DNA from: Hippopus hippopus
Taxonomy: Eukaryota; Mollusca; Bivalvia; Cardiida; Cardiidae
DNA: 64,000 nucleotides
NCBI GenBank assembly: GCA_946811185.2
Contig: OX328104.1
Span: forward strand, 11,605,918-11,669,917
Direction of reading: 5' to 3'
Below are positions 55,801-61,636 of this stretch, piece by piece. A program made the position numbers and the translations under genes. Positions within the stretch are counted from its first letter, which is position 1; the number at the start of each line of letters is the position of its first letter. The notes under the pieces are model-generated. The model was given only the letters and a program-made list of their open reading frames with translations, had not been told where the DNA came from and ran no database searches.

Positions 55801-57165
55801 ATCTTAATAAAACTCCTGAAAAAGAAACAAGACAACAAATCTTAATAGAACTCACAAATTAGGATTTGTAAGGTATACGCATTCATGAAGTGTCAGTGCT
55901 GCTACGTGTATGTAGCTGGATTTCTAGTGACACTCTTAAAGTTTGCCTGACATTAGTGTGTCGGCTTTCGTGGAATAGGCCTAACGTAGTCAAATATGGC
56001 GTATCTTGACACATGACACTAGGGCAGGAACGTCATGTCAACGCCACCTTGTGTGACTGGTTAATCTTTGATTAGTGACGTGATCTTCTTGTGGCCCATG
56101 TTACGTTCTTTTTCCTTAATGTGCGCTGTTTAGATATCGCTAACACAGGCCTACGTAACAGCCTGGTACGTCATGCTTACATCTCACGCCCACACTCAAT
56201 AGTGCGAAGGTACCATTATAATACCTATACTTTTGATGACTTTTGTATGTAATGTCTAATACATGAGCCATGCTCTGGCAAAAGGGAGGGTAATGCATCT
56301 CCGTGATGCAAGATACCAAACAAATCATTACCTGGTTGTGGATCCATAAAATCCATTTTGTCAAAAAAACCGACTGAATCCCGAGGTAGAATGTTCTCAG
56401 ACATGCAGAAAATTTACAAACAGCAAAAGTTTCGACTCACTGACTTCGCAGGCTGACATGAGTCGATACTTTTTCGCTGATGCATTTAATCCTTTTTTCA
56501 CAGAGCATGGCTCTTTGAGTGGACGATTGGGTATGAGAAAAGACACCTATATTTTACCCTTTCACGATATGTAAATTATTATTTATCATCGTCTTCTGGT
56601 TATAGTGCTAGTTTCTACCTATTTCAGTTTGTGCATTAGGAAAAGGCTAAAAATCAGAACAACAGGAAGGAAACAGGAAGGCGTTGTAAGCTGGAATCCC
56701 AGTTTGGCTAAATGTTTTTGCTAGGATTGAGGAAAATCATGGGGATAAGATTTTTTCCGTACAAACAAATATTGTACCGACTTTGTTAAAGAAAAAGATT
56801 TGAAAAGAGTGGCTTTGATAAAGTACACGCTAAATACTGGTTTGGAAGCTCCTGATATACACGGCTATAATTATGTATGTGCACAGGCCGCCGTGATAAA
56901 ATGACATGCTTCATAAAGACAGCGGTAAATATCGGGAGCCTTGAGAGTATCACTGTAACTTGTCAATAATTTACAACCACGAAAGCTTAAAGTTCTCTCA
57001 CCTGTTCTAAAATTGATAAGAATATCGAAGAAGAAGACAGTATCACTTATACAGTTGAACACAATCCACTGTGTACTAAGATCATCGTTGAAAAATGAAA
57101 TGGCCACGGGTAGGATGATAAGGTTGGCTATCAACAAAACCAACATGAAGAGGTCCCAGTAAAAC
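22910..57165 (-). CDS. HCN: HCN/Ih hyperpolarization-activated cyclic nucleotide-gated channel, lacking N-terminal exon(s) (spliced, 9 exons)
   Basis: In transcript order the exons are 57165-57002, 55777-55610, 52475-52378, 38894-38745, 31377-31159, 30017-29871, 28623-28490, 26143-26034 and 24159-22910. They join in frame to 812 codons plus TGA. The product is a plasma-membrane cation channel subunit with S1-S3, an Arg-rich S4 ([20 protein letters not shown]), S5, the pore filter CIGYG, S6, C-linker, a cyclic-nucleotide-binding domain ([22 protein letters not shown]) and a ~370-residue Ser/Lys/Asp-rich tail. HCN channels open on hyperpolarization, pass Na+ and K+, and are modulated by cAMP. 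The N-terminal cytoplasmic HCN domain is not found between 57166 and 64000, so the gene continues right of the window. The introns reach 13.5 kb. Which HCN paralogue it is cannot be said; the [11 protein letters not shown] form is arthropod/echinoderm-like, as expected for an invertebrate single-copy gene. Confidence 0.95.
24425..24545 (+). repeat. Family D hairpin repeat
   Basis: AGATCAGACTGCACGTTTTG pairs with its complement, followed by CTTAGCATCCTAAGGGTTG. In the last HCN intron; a family A remnant is at 24232-24335. Confidence 0.8.
24640..24930. repeat. Inverted-repeat element
   Basis: ATACCATATAAAAGTATGGA at 24671 pairs with CATACTTTTACATGGTATGA near 24899, and GTTAGTTGCTGACAGAGAAT pairs with TTCTGTCAGCGACTAAC across 24735-24851. 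This fits a palindromic MITE of about 260 bp in the last HCN intron. Confidence 0.6.
25086..25287 (+). mobile_element. Family A MITE
   Basis: Hairpin near 25150-25205, with an extra TGCTG in the loop; right end CGTCGGGTGAAGAATTAA. Confidence 0.75.
25322..25590 (+). mobile_element. Family B MITE
   Basis: Ends ATAAGCCATGTTCTGTGGAA and GCCAAAGTATGGCTCAT; core hairpin GCCTGCGCAGTCCGCGCAGG at 25384. Confidence 0.9.
25665..25960 (+). mobile_element. SINE-like element
   Basis: It has a tRNA-like head (GTGGGCCGAGCTCGACAACG with GGATTGAATCTCC) and shares GACAGGATTxATTCCTCT with the SINE at 36594-36732. Family assignment is uncertain. Confidence 0.5.
26034..26143 (-). CDS. HCN: HCN exon 8 in window: CNBD beta-roll
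   Basis: The acceptor is TTTGCGAATTTAG and the donor GTAAGT; the exon enters in phase 2 and leaves in phase 1. It encodes [20 protein letters not shown], then [16 protein letters not shown]. The FGE that grips the cyclic nucleotide ribose is split across the intron between this exon and the last one. Confidence 0.95.
26240..26511 (+). mobile_element. Family B MITE, first of an abutting pair
   Basis: Begins AGTCATGTTTTGTGAAAAGG, ends TTGCCAGAACGCTATA. It starts about 100 bp upstream, in transcript terms, of the HCN exon 26143-26034. Confidence 0.85.
26512..26779 (-). mobile_element. Family B MITE, second of an abutting pair
   Basis: Begins AGCTATGCTCTGGAAAAAGG and ends CCTTTTCACAGAGCATGG TTCA, opposite in orientation to its neighbour; hairpin core at 26699-26727. 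Confidence 0.88.
27212..28145. mobile_element. Putative 934-bp DNA transposon with 23-bp terminal inverted repeats
   Basis: ATTTAACGACGTATATCACA AAT at 27212-27234 is repeated inverted at 28123-28145 with one mismatch. The interior is AT-rich, has no long open frame, and holds a family A hairpin (27795-27855). Target duplication is not clear. Confidence 0.65.
28146..28489. other. HCN intron, nothing recognised
   Basis: AT-rich intron 3' of the CNBD exon in the transcript. It contains a short hairpin (CAGGGATCTTATATGATCCC) at 28337-28358. Confidence 0.5.
28490..28623 (-). CDS. HCN: HCN exon 7 in window: C-linker end and start of CNBD
   Basis: The acceptor is TTATTTTTCAG and the donor GTAAAT; the exon enters in phase 0 and leaves in phase 2. 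It encodes [37 protein letters not shown] and [20 protein letters not shown] is a standard HCN block. Confidence 0.95.
28624..29628. other. HCN intron, mostly unrecognised
   Basis: AT-rich, with a degraded family A copy at about 29480-29625. I see no coding or RNA signal. Confidence 0.5.
29629..29849 (-). mobile_element. Family A MITE beside HCN C-linker exon donor
   Basis: A near-perfect hairpin at 29735-29790 (ATTGTGGGAAAAGGAGAAAA). It lies 22 nt from the exon donor at 29871. Confidence 0.85.
29871..30017 (-). CDS. HCN: HCN exon 6 in window: C-linker (intact copy of a tandem triplication)
   Basis: The acceptor is CATTCTGACAG and the donor GTAAAA; 49 codons, phase 0 at both ends. It encodes [20 protein letters not shown], then [14 protein letters not shown] and [11 protein letters not shown], the A' to D' helices of the C-linker that drive tetrameric gating-ring contacts. 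Two partial copies of the acceptor side precede it in the transcript. Confidence 0.95.
30051..30159 (-). pseudogene. Partial HCN C-linker exon copy 2 (with stop)
   Basis: The copy retains the acceptor and reads [14 protein letters not shown] before a TGA in the frame of the exon. It lacks the exon's 3' end and any donor. Including it in the mRNA would truncate the channel before the CNBD. Confidence 0.85.
30193..30301 (-). pseudogene. Partial HCN C-linker exon copy 3 (open)
   Basis: The copy retains the acceptor and stays open for 36 codons ([20 protein letters not shown], then [10 protein letters not shown]). It differs from the real exon by several missense changes and has no donor at its end. 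Confidence 0.85.
30410..30695 (+). repeat. Long polypurine tract, mainly (GAA)n
   Basis: An almost pure A/G run on the + strand: blocks of GAA, GGA and AGG with a long uninterrupted (GAA)n core near 30540-30640. In the HCN transcript it is a UUC-rich polypyrimidine stretch lying between the pore exon and the triplicated C-linker acceptor. Length probably varies between individuals. Confidence 0.95.
31159..31377 (-). CDS. HCN: HCN exon 5 in window: pore, S6 and start of C-linker
   Basis: The acceptor is TTTTTATTACAG and the donor GTAAGC; 73 codons, phase 0 at both ends. It encodes [20 protein letters not shown], the filter [17 protein letters not shown]6 ([20 protein letters not shown]) and [12 protein letters not shown]. 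The filter and the SRR-Y-EK start of the C-linker are diagnostic. Confidence 0.96.
31839..32093 (+). mobile_element. Family B MITE
   Basis: Begins GAACCATGCTCTATGAAATG; stem around GCCTGTGCAGACTGCCCAGG; ends CCAGAGCGCCGC. A small family A hairpin remnant follows at 32105-32170. Confidence 0.82.
32288..32440 (+). mobile_element. tRNA-derived SINE
   Basis: The head TGCGTTGCTTAGCGGTAAAG is A-box-like; the tail GCGACGTAAAACACCATTCA is shared with the copy at 16258-16415. Confidence 0.62.
32878..33000 (+). mobile_element. Family B MITE, right-truncated
   Basis: Hairpin with GCCTGCACAGTCCGCGCAGG at 32932; sequence stops matching after GAAGGACCATTT. Confidence 0.75.
33223..33627 (+). pseudogene. 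LINE (non-LTR retrotransposon) ORF2 C-terminal fragment
   Basis: The frame from 33223 reads [36 protein letters not shown] and [20 protein letters not shown] to a stop at 33514-33516. After a frame change it continues [20 protein letters not shown] to TGA at 33625-33627. These are the familiar end motifs of endonuclease/reverse-transcriptase LINEs. The catalytic domains are absent, so this is a dead 5'-truncated copy in an HCN intron, antisense to the gene. Confidence 0.85.
33803..34074 (+). mobile_element. Family C MITE
   Basis: Terminal repeats ATATGGCCTGCAACACGCGA and the inverse TTGCAAGCCATAT. Two internal hairpins with GCCTGCGCAG-GCGCAGG cores. Confidence 0.92.
34260..34537 (+). mobile_element. 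Family C MITE
   Basis: Ends ATATGGCCTGCAACACGCGA and GTTGCAAGCCATAT. The right hairpin has a short internal duplication (GCGTACTGCGCGTACTGCGC). Confidence 0.9.
34538..35428. other. HCN intron, nothing recognised
   Basis: AT-rich. Only a weak family A remnant (34775-34835) is seen. Confidence 0.5.
35429..35655 (+). mobile_element. Family A MITE
   Basis: Ends CAACCCTTTACCGTACAATG and TTTGGTAAAGGGTTAA; hairpin at 35486-35545. Confidence 0.9.
35745..35885 (+). mobile_element. Possible tRNA-like SINE head
   Basis: TGGTTTAGCCGCTAAGGCAA resembles the D-arm/A-box of Ser/Leu-type tRNAs. No convincing B box follows. Confidence 0.35.
36594..36732 (+). mobile_element. tRNA-derived SINE
   Basis: A box TGGCACAGTTGG at 36605 and B box GGTTCGAGTGCC at 36652 have tRNA-like spacing; the rest (ATTGCGACAGGATTAATTCC) is the SINE body. 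It abuts the family B copy at 36741. Confidence 0.7.
36741..36986 (+). mobile_element. Family B MITE
   Basis: Ends GAGCCATGCTTTGTGAAAAG and TTTCCTGAGCGTGGCTCA; strong stem at 36776-36832. Confidence 0.9.
37048..38640 (+). mobile_element. Family E module, copy 1 (interrupted by hAT-like element)
   Basis: Begins TACGGTCAGGTGGCAGGGGA. It carries TGACGTCA at 37235, a seven-codon start MDLNNFK at 37340-37360 followed directly by GTAAGTAACT, and farther on CGTATCGATCGACGCCGCCA. It shares all of this with copies at 47755 and 50930. It ends about 105 bp from an HCN exon and is antisense to that gene. Confidence 0.75.
37641..38332. mobile_element. hAT-like palindromic MITE, 692 bp
   Basis: Termini CACAGGGGCTCGGCACATGA and the inverse GTGCCGAGCCCCTGTG, with arms of about 250 bp and a ~190-bp centre. 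An 8-bp target duplication GTAATAAT flanks it (37633-37640 and 38333-38340). The same site is empty in the two other family E copies (TAGTAATAATATGGTG near 48419 and 51580). CAGGGG ends and 8-bp duplications are hAT traits. No transposase. Confidence 0.88.
38745..38894 (-). CDS. HCN: HCN exon 4 in window: S5 and turret
   Basis: The acceptor is GTCATCTGTCTTCAG and the donor GTAAGT; 50 codons, phase 0 at both ends. It encodes [20 protein letters not shown] (S4-S5 linker and S5), then [12 protein letters not shown] and [15 protein letters not shown] second acceptor (TTTTTAG) five bases in would break the phase. As joined, the protein is about two residues shorter after QWEE than remembered fly and sea-urchin HCN proteins. 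Confidence 0.92.
38960..39430 (+). repeat. Family H repeat, copy 1
   Basis: Matches 58480-59150: TATGATCGAAATTTCTTTCA, AATTATCATATTTCTTTTAT, GATGTTGACTACGTCATAAA, ATAAATATCCGTGGTA. It includes a 20-bp direct duplication (ATTCACCGGTGAATTATAAC) at 39343-39382. Confidence 0.75.
39564..39796 (-). mobile_element. Family A MITE
   Basis: Ends TTAACTTTCTACCAAACGAC and TCTGGTAAAGGGTTAA; hairpin at 39680-39738. Confidence 0.87.
40129..40392 (+). mobile_element. Family B MITE, degraded
   Basis: Begins GTGAACTGTGCTCTGTGAAA; core GCCTGCGCACTACGCGCAGA; ends TTTTTCCTCAACATGGCTTA. Confidence 0.78.
40767..40897 (+). repeat. (GA)n microsatellite pair
   Basis: Two GA arrays (40767-40823 and 40858-40897) sit either side of about 35 bp of other sequence. 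The open frame reading RERERE across it is an artefact. Confidence 0.95.
41021..41280 (+). mobile_element. Family B MITE
   Basis: Begins AGTCATGCTCTGTGAAAAGG, ends TTGTCAAAGCGTGGCTCA; core GCGCAGTCCGTGCAGG. Confidence 0.85.
41505..42010 (+). repeat. Family G repeat, copy 1
   Basis: GATTATCGAGAAATAACGGT, CTAGTTACCTAGGTAAAAAG, GATGATGTTCACTCGATGA and a palindrome at 41895-42000 match, in reverse orientation, 57225-57885. It contains the poly(C)/poly(A) run. Confidence 0.75.
41801..41846 (+). repeat. Poly(C) followed by poly(A)
   Basis: A run of about 17 C after CCCGCCCG is followed directly by about 20 A, inside a family G element. The exact lengths may be unreliable in sequencing. Confidence 0.9.
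42660..43178 (-). mobile_element. Family B MITE interrupted by a family C copy
   Basis: Left piece ...TTAATACATCTCCGTGATGC and right piece TAAGTCATCATATAATTATG...CCTTTTCTCAGAGCATGG belong to one B element. Confidence 0.88.
42697..42965 (+). mobile_element. Family C MITE nested in family B
   Basis: Ends ATATGGCCTGCAACACGCGA and GTTGCAGGCCATAT; two GC-rich hairpins. Confidence 0.93.
43179..44053. other. HCN intron, nothing recognised
   Basis: AT-rich sequence with no open frame, repeat family or RNA signal that I can support. Confidence 0.5.
44054..44317 (-). mobile_element. Family B MITE
   Basis: Begins TGAGCCATGCTCTGGTAAAA; core GCCTGCGCGGACTGCGCAGG at 44239; ends TTTTCACAGACCATTGCTTA. Confidence 0.9.
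44318..46536. other. HCN intron, nothing recognised
   Basis: 2.2 kb of AT-rich sequence, the longest stretch in the window without a recognised repeat. Short open frames (for example 44719-44979) have no family resemblance. Confidence 0.5.
46537..46660 (+). mobile_element. Family B MITE, internally deleted
   Basis: Both ends are kept (TGAGCCGTGCTCTGTGAAAA and GCCGGAGCATAGCTCA) but the hairpin and the middle are gone, leaving about 124 bp. Confidence 0.85.
46914..47439 (+). mobile_element. Family B MITE interrupted by a family C copy
   Basis: TGAGCCATACTCTGTGAAAA on the left and ATTAAACCCCCTTTTGTCAG with GCATGGTTCA on the right; the break lies in the TCCATAATTATG part of B. Confidence 0.88.
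47099..47364 (-). mobile_element. Family C MITE nested in family B
   Basis: Ends CATGGCTTGCAACACGCGAA and GTGCTGCAGGCCAT; two GC-rich hairpins. Confidence 0.92.
47540..47645 (+). repeat. Family D repeat, degraded
   Basis: GGACAGTACAGCTCAAAGAT and ATCTTGATCTTCATTGCC mark the decayed hairpin. Confidence 0.5.
47752..48625 (+). mobile_element. Family E module, copy 2
   Basis: A left palindrome (47760-47895) pairs GGTGGTAGGGGACTTGGAAA with its complement around GCTCGAGCCGCTGGCGAGG. Then TGACGTCA at 48045, start MELNHFK at 48137-48157 followed by GTAAGTAACT, and CGTATCGATCGACGCCGCCA. It has an empty GTAATAAT site. Confidence 0.75.
48719..48907 (-). mobile_element. Family A MITE, degraded
   Basis: Hairpin remnant GGGAAGGAGAAATTGCTGGT and partner at 48835-48885. 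Confidence 0.65.
49350..49580 (+). mobile_element. Family A MITE
   Basis: Ends TAACCCTTTACCAAACAATC and CCGTTTGGTAAATAGATAA; hairpin decayed. Confidence 0.82.
49663..50135. mobile_element. Family I element interrupted by a family C copy
   Basis: Terminal repeats ATTCACTAACCATTCTT (49664-49682) and AAGAATGGTTAGTGAAT (about 50107-50124); core hairpin CTTCTGATTGGCTAAACCAT at 50016. A probable relative lies at 61648-61802 (ACCAACCATTCTACATAG). Confidence 0.78.
49688..49954 (+). mobile_element. Family C MITE nested in family I
   Basis: Ends TTGGCCTACAACACGCGAAA and TGTTGCAAGCCATTT; two GC-rich hairpins. Confidence 0.92.
50298..50529 (+). mobile_element. Family B MITE, degraded
   Basis: Begins TATGAGTTAGTGCTCTGTGA, ends ACCCCTTTTCCCAAACCACT; stem shortened. 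Confidence 0.75.
50868..51904 (-). mobile_element. Family B MITE split by family E
   Basis: Left piece GGTCATGCTCTGGGTAAAGG to TCTCCGTGATACAT; right piece CAGACTGAACACTGAGGTAG to TTTCACAGAGCATGGCTCA. About 50 bp of B is missing at the break, and a poly(A) run replaces the GC hairpin. Confidence 0.8.
50926..51795 (+). mobile_element. Family E module, copy 3, inside family B
   Basis: A left palindrome (50930-51060) is followed by TGACGTCA at 51209, start MDLNNLK at 51295-51315 followed by GTAAATAACT, and CGTATCGATCGACGCCTCCA. It has an empty GTAATAAT site. Confidence 0.75.
52378..52475 (-). CDS. HCN: HCN exon 3 in window: S4 voltage sensor
   Basis: The acceptor follows a T-rich run ending TTTAAAACAG; the donor is GTAAGT. 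The exon enters in phase 1 and leaves in phase 0. It reads [20 protein letters not shown], then [12 protein letters not shown], with basic residues every third position and the Ser that breaks the S4 series, as in all HCN channels. Confidence 0.96.
52530..52715 (+). repeat. Family D hairpin repeat
   Basis: GGACAGTGTACATCAAAGAT and the AGATCAGATTGCACGTTCTG stem. It lies about 55 bp upstream, in transcript terms, of the HCN S4 exon. Confidence 0.75.
52716..55600. other. HCN intron between S3 and S4 exons, nothing recognised
   Basis: About 2.9 kb of AT-rich sequence with no repeat family I can name and no coding stretch. Small open frames lack any family resemblance. Confidence 0.5.
55610..55777 (-). 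CDS. HCN: HCN exon 2 in window: S2-S3 loop and S3
   Basis: The acceptor is GTTTCTTTTTCAG and the donor GTAAAC, phase 1 at both ends. It encodes [21 protein letters not shown]3 ([20 protein letters not shown]) and the S3-S4 linker [19 protein letters not shown] and SSIP(M/V)DYIFL are typical HCN motifs. Confidence 0.95.
55850..56262. other. HCN intron, nothing recognised
   Basis: A short local duplication of CCTGAAAAAGAAACAAGA(T/C)A next to the S3 exon acceptor (55777-55840) is the only feature I see near here. Confidence 0.5.
56263..56514 (-). mobile_element. Family B MITE
   Basis: Ends TGAGCCATGCTCTGGCAAAA and TTTCACAGAGCATGGCTC; stem shortened. Confidence 0.87.
57002..57165 (-). CDS. HCN: HCN exon 1 in window: S1 to S2
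   Basis: The acceptor is ATTTACTTTCAG and the donor GTGAGA; the exon enters in phase 2 and leaves in phase 1. It encodes [20 protein letters not shown] (S1), an extracellular loop with NDDLSTQ, then [20 protein letters not shown] (S2) and RTG. The FYWDL and NFRTG borders are hallmarks of HCN channels. Confidence 0.95.
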
Positions 57166-57224
57166 CTGAAAGTAAATAGAACAATGAATAAAACCTTTCC
57201 GTTTGTTTTGTGTTGAATTCATAC

Positions 57225-57885
57225 AGGATATTTGTTTTTTTCGGTGGAAGATCGAAATTTATTTCATCTCTTGAAAATCATCGGTAATATTTTCACGAGT
57301 GGCAGCCACTCGTGAAAATATTACCGATGATGTTCACGAGATGAATTAAATTTCGATCTTTCACCGAAAAAAATATTATTTACATGTACTTCATGCTTCT
57401 AACCCCTTTTCTGGGGGGACTTTCTTGTCAAAATCCAGTACAATTTTTCTCGGTAATTCCCCATGGCGTAATATTACCGATGATGTTCACGAGATGAAAT
57501 AAATTTCGATCCTTTACCGAAAAAAATATTATTTACTTCATGCTTCTAACCCCTTTTTTGGGGGGACTTTCTTGTCAAAATCCAGTACAATTGTTCTCGG
57601 TAATTCCCCATGGCGTACCCCTTTCCACACAAGAAAGCATTACAATGTTACGTAAATCACGAAAAATGTAGGGTAAACGCTCGGAAATAACGTCATATTT
57701 CCCTCTGACTGAATGGCACGCACTGTTTACCTAGGTAACTAGTTCGCGGAAACTACAGTTTCCGCTTTCAATTGAAGAGTTAGAAAATATGAAATAGGTA
57801 TATTTTACTGGTCGTAACCATGAAATTTAAAACTATAATCCACCATTGTTTCTCGATAATCTACCGAAAAACATGAAATAATTCA
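57225..57885 (-). repeat. Family G repeat, copy 2, with long palindrome
   Basis: A palindrome at 57237-57371 pairs CGGTGGAAGATCGAAATTTA with its complement through CGAGTGGCAGCCACTCGTGA at the centre. About 145 bp (TGATGTTCACGAGATGAA to CCCCATGGCGTA) then occurs twice in tandem, 57326-57472 and 57477-57617. The right part matches family G copy 1 inverted. Confidence 0.8.
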
Positions 57886-57984
57886 GTTCTGTTCCTAAAG
57901 AATTTTGTTGTCTTGCAACAGAACTCCTTTAAAACGTTGTACCGTCGCAAAGTATAGAACTATTGTTGAATGTTAGTTGTATTT

Positions 57985-58195
57985 TATTTAATCCTTTTCC
58001 TGCTAAATAAATTAAATGAAACTTTCTAGCCGAATATAAAAACAGAATAATACTATTTCAAACTTATTTTTTTCGGAGAAAGGTATAGCTCCTTATCGGA
58101 CAGTGTAGATACACGTTCTTTGCAGTCTGATCTTGATCTACACTGTCCGTAAAAGGTCAGTGAGTCACACTTAGCAGCCTAAGGGTTAATGTAGT
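57985..58195 (+). repeat. Family D hairpin repeat
   Basis: Begins AATCCTTTTCCTGCTAAATA and ends CACTTAGCAGCCTAAGGGTT; the stem has one shortened arm. Confidence 0.78.
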
Positions 58196-58319
58196 TTTCA
58201 ACATTATTTCAGCAAAGTCTTAGATTACTTTTACCAGTACTTCGCAAAAGATTCTTCAAGCTACTTGGTGCTTTTCAACATAAACATCGCCCAAACAATG
58301 TTCAGCGGTTATTGAACAA

Positions 58320-58440
58320 TGAATCATGTCTCACTGACTATCGTCAACCCTTGTAAAGAACTATGCAGGGCTGAAAATCAAACCAGCGACTCCATGGTTT
58401 CAAGCTCTACACGTTACCGAGACTTCGTAACGAGCATTAT
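58320..58440 (-). mobile_element. Possible tRNA-like SINE
   Basis: On the - strand GGTAACGTGTAGAGCTTGAA and GCTGGTTTGATTTTCAGCCC resemble a degenerate tRNA anticodon-to-B-box region. Confidence 0.35.
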
Positions 58441-58479
58441 GCAACTTTAATATATAGACTAAGACAGCTACATAGAGGA

Positions 58480-59150
58480 TAATTGTCTATTTCGGTGTAT
58501 GATCGATTTTTTAAAATCCAATTCAAAGCAAGGTCTATAAAAAAATTATGTTCACGAGTGGCGAAGCCACGCGCGAAAATGTAGGGCTTTTTGCTTTTCA
58601 CGAGATGAAAGAAATTTCGAATCATACGCTTAAACAAACAATTATCCTATTTCTTTTATGCTCTTTACTGTGAAAAAAAAAGGATCTATCAGAATAAATC
58701 ACCATATTCTTCATTTTCATCCGCGGTTAAAATTCCTTAAATAGAGACTATGTACATGTATATAGTGTTGTCGTATACTAAAAATAGATCTATCTAATGA
58801 GGTTGGGAGAATAGCCTTGGCGACAGTTATCAATTCTCACAACCAAGTGAGAAACTTTAATTCACGATAATACTATGAACTTGTTAGATTTATCTTTTAG
58901 CGTTTGATTTTTTACTTATCGTAAACAAAGATGTGAAAAATATTTGCGTTATTTCAAGCTAAATCGATCTATTCAATTTAATCGGATATGGACTAGCTGT
59001 AATAATGACGTCATGAGCGATGTTGACTACATCATAAAAGGTGAGGTTTACCCGCTTAAAATTCATCCATGTTCTTTAAATATCCGTGGTATATCAAAAA
59101 TAACAGTTATAAAATTCATCGGTGAATAAACTGCTGAAAAGCATAAAAAA
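58480..59150 (+). repeat. Family H repeat, copy 2
   Basis: It shares blocks with 38960-39430 in the same order and strand, including GATGTTGACTACATCATAAA and TAAATATCCGTGGTA. Confidence 0.75.
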
Positions 59151-59387
59151 AGGGACATCATTGCAGTGGAAACAGACAGAACATTGACCTAGAGTGGAAC
59201 GTCAATAAACTGGCGGTTGTAATTGAGCTCTATAGAATACATCTATTTGTCGTCTTGATTTAGTCTTACAGCCACTTGCTTGCAATCATCAGAAAAGATT
59301 TGTCGATATAGTATATCAGGTTTTAGCAAACTTAATGAACATGTCTAGAACTAAATTAATCTTATCAGCAAGACGTCAATATTTCAA

Positions 59388-59620
59388 TTAAACCTTACCT
59401 AAAACAATCCCGTGTTTTAGCGACCTTGAAAAAGAAAATTTTTTAAAACATTGTGGGAAAAAGGAGAAAATGCTGGTAATCAGCATTTTCTCCTTTTACC
59501 ACAATGTTTTCATACCTTGGCAGAGACGAATATTTATATATGAGTCAAAGTAACTTTCTTCATATGCAAACGCTTTCAAAATGGATTAGTTTAGAATATC
59601 GTCCTCGGGTAAAGAGTCAA
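59388..59620 (+). mobile_element. Family A MITE
   Basis: Ends TTAAACCTTACCTAAAACAA and CTCGGGTAAAGAGTCAA; good hairpin at 59447-59510. Confidence 0.85.
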
Positions 59621-59884
59621 CCTAAACTTTGTATTTCATCTGCTTCTTCATTCTAAAGCATTTTCTCTTCCAATTCCAGAAAAAAACCTCTTCAAATCAA
59701 TCATGATGGAGAGATGGCTCGCCACGATAATTATAATTGGTTTTGTCGACGAGACCTTTCACCAGAGATAGAAATCTTAACATTTGGTTTTCTATAATTA
59801 TGTCAGTTGATTCTATATATTTTTTTAAAATCTTTTTGTTCAATGTTTCGCTGCCAACTCAATCAATTTTGCTTTTTACAAAGT

Positions 59885-60110
59885 TATTACTCTTTACGAA
59901 ACATTCCCGTTGTATAACGACCCTGATGAAGAAGATTTTAGAAAACAGATTTGGAAAAGGAGAAAATGCTGGTAACCATATGTAGCACCTTATCCTTTTC
60001 CCAATGTGTTTTCTACCCTATAAAGGGCAAATTTCGTCATTTTAGCCATCTTTAATTTTTGTCTGCAACCCACTTCAATTTAAACTGATGTAAAATTTTG
60101 TCGTTTTGCA
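59885..60110 (+). mobile_element. Family A MITE, degraded
   Basis: Begins TTACTCTTTACGAAACATTC; hairpin remnant near 59950-60010. Confidence 0.75.
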
Positions 60111-61419
60111 CGCTCTTCGCAACCGAATCTCAATCTAGGCCGTCCGAAAAAGCTGCTCACTTCGCGATATAGTCCGTGAATAAGCTATTCTATTACCGTT
60201 CAAATGTTATTTCTCCAATTTAAGCTCATACAGTAAACGATGTGTGAAAAGAAGGTATGCTTTTAAGAAATACTTTCCGCTTTTCCGACATGTTTTCATA
60301 TGGTAGGAAAAAGGGAACTTTAATTGCCATCAAATGTTTGTATTTTCTTTGTTATTTCTATCAAGCGTTTCGCGTTGCGCAGGTCTAGAGAATACTGTAA
60401 AGCAGATCTACTGCTTAATTATATCTACACTGTTCGAATCGGTGATATTTTTGCGGCGAAAACCACAATGAAATCGCAATGTGTGGGACTGAAAATTTTC
60501 ACTTTATCTATTCAATTGATTATTGGTTATGAGGTATGTTTATTGTATGCCTACAAATTTACGAGTTCAGATACAAACATGGCACGCGGATGAATTTTAG
60601 GCATATAATAAAAGGAATATTAATGTGATAGTAACTTTCCTGTTGTTTGTATTTGCCGCTCGTTGCAATGTAAAACTTTGACATCTTGCGAGGTACTTTT
60701 CTCAAGCGGCTCGAAGCACATTCAAGCAGCAGCAAAGTTAATACAACACAATACGCGGATGGTGTTTAGGGGAACTAGCTCCGAAAAGAATCAACGGAAT
60801 TTGTGCCCTCAACACATCCGTGAACTAGGTAGTTAGATCCGTCGACAGAAAAGTATTTAACAAAGTTATACATCGAAGAATTTATCAATATTTTTTTCTT
60901 TATTGGCAATCTATGGAAAAATCCGGCAATTTCCCCTGATTACCACCCGTGTAATATTTCGTATGCATCGATACATAAGACAGCGGTGTCGCGTATTTGC
61001 TTAAAGGTGCATGACGGTGGAATTTTCTGTGGATGAAAACTTTTCGACACATTGACATGACCGAAATAACCGCGAGTACGGGTGAATTAAAATTTATGAA
61101 AGACTACACGTTTCGTGCAGCTTGACCTTCACTGTCTACGAAGCTCATAACTCGCTCAAAGCTTTCTACGGACTTTACAAACTTCGGTCTTTCTTAATGA
61201 CATCCCTCGGCGAGATGTGAAATTAGGTCCCAACAATGCGAAAGGCAAATTAGATTGCACGATTCCGTCTTACGTCTGGCCGACGGCGACAGCACTTATT
61301 ACAAAGTTGTAAGACATTGTTGTGTTTCTGGCGTACGAGAAACTTTGAATTAGTAAGATAGATAAAAATGTCTGATGCTTGAAGAGCCTAGAAGACATAT
61401 GACATTCCGTAAATCCACT
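60111..61419. other. HCN upstream intron, nothing recognised
   Basis: No exon of the HCN N-terminal domain and no named repeat. Two short family D-like scraps lie near 60110-60170 and 61090-61145. Confidence 0.5.
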
Positions 61420-61423
61420 GTTA

Positions 61424-61636
61424 TCTTTAACCCTTATCCTGCTAAATAACTAAATAAAATGTTAAATTTGATAGTAAACACCCAAATATTGCTATTTCAA
61501 CGTTATGTTTTGGGGAATAATATCTCCTTATCGGACAGTGTAGATCCAAGATCAGACTGCACGTTCTGTGCTGTCTGATCTTGATCTACACTGTCCGCAA
61601 AAGGTCAGTGAGTCGCGCTTAGCAGCCAAAGGGTTA
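61424..61636 (+). repeat. Family D hairpin repeat, best preserved copy
   Basis: Begins TTAACCCTTATCCTGCTAAA, ends GCGCTTAGCAGCCAAAGGGT TAA. The stem GGACAGTGTAGATCCAAGAT / AGATCAGACTGCACGTTCTG pairs with its complement to 61598. Confidence 0.88.
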
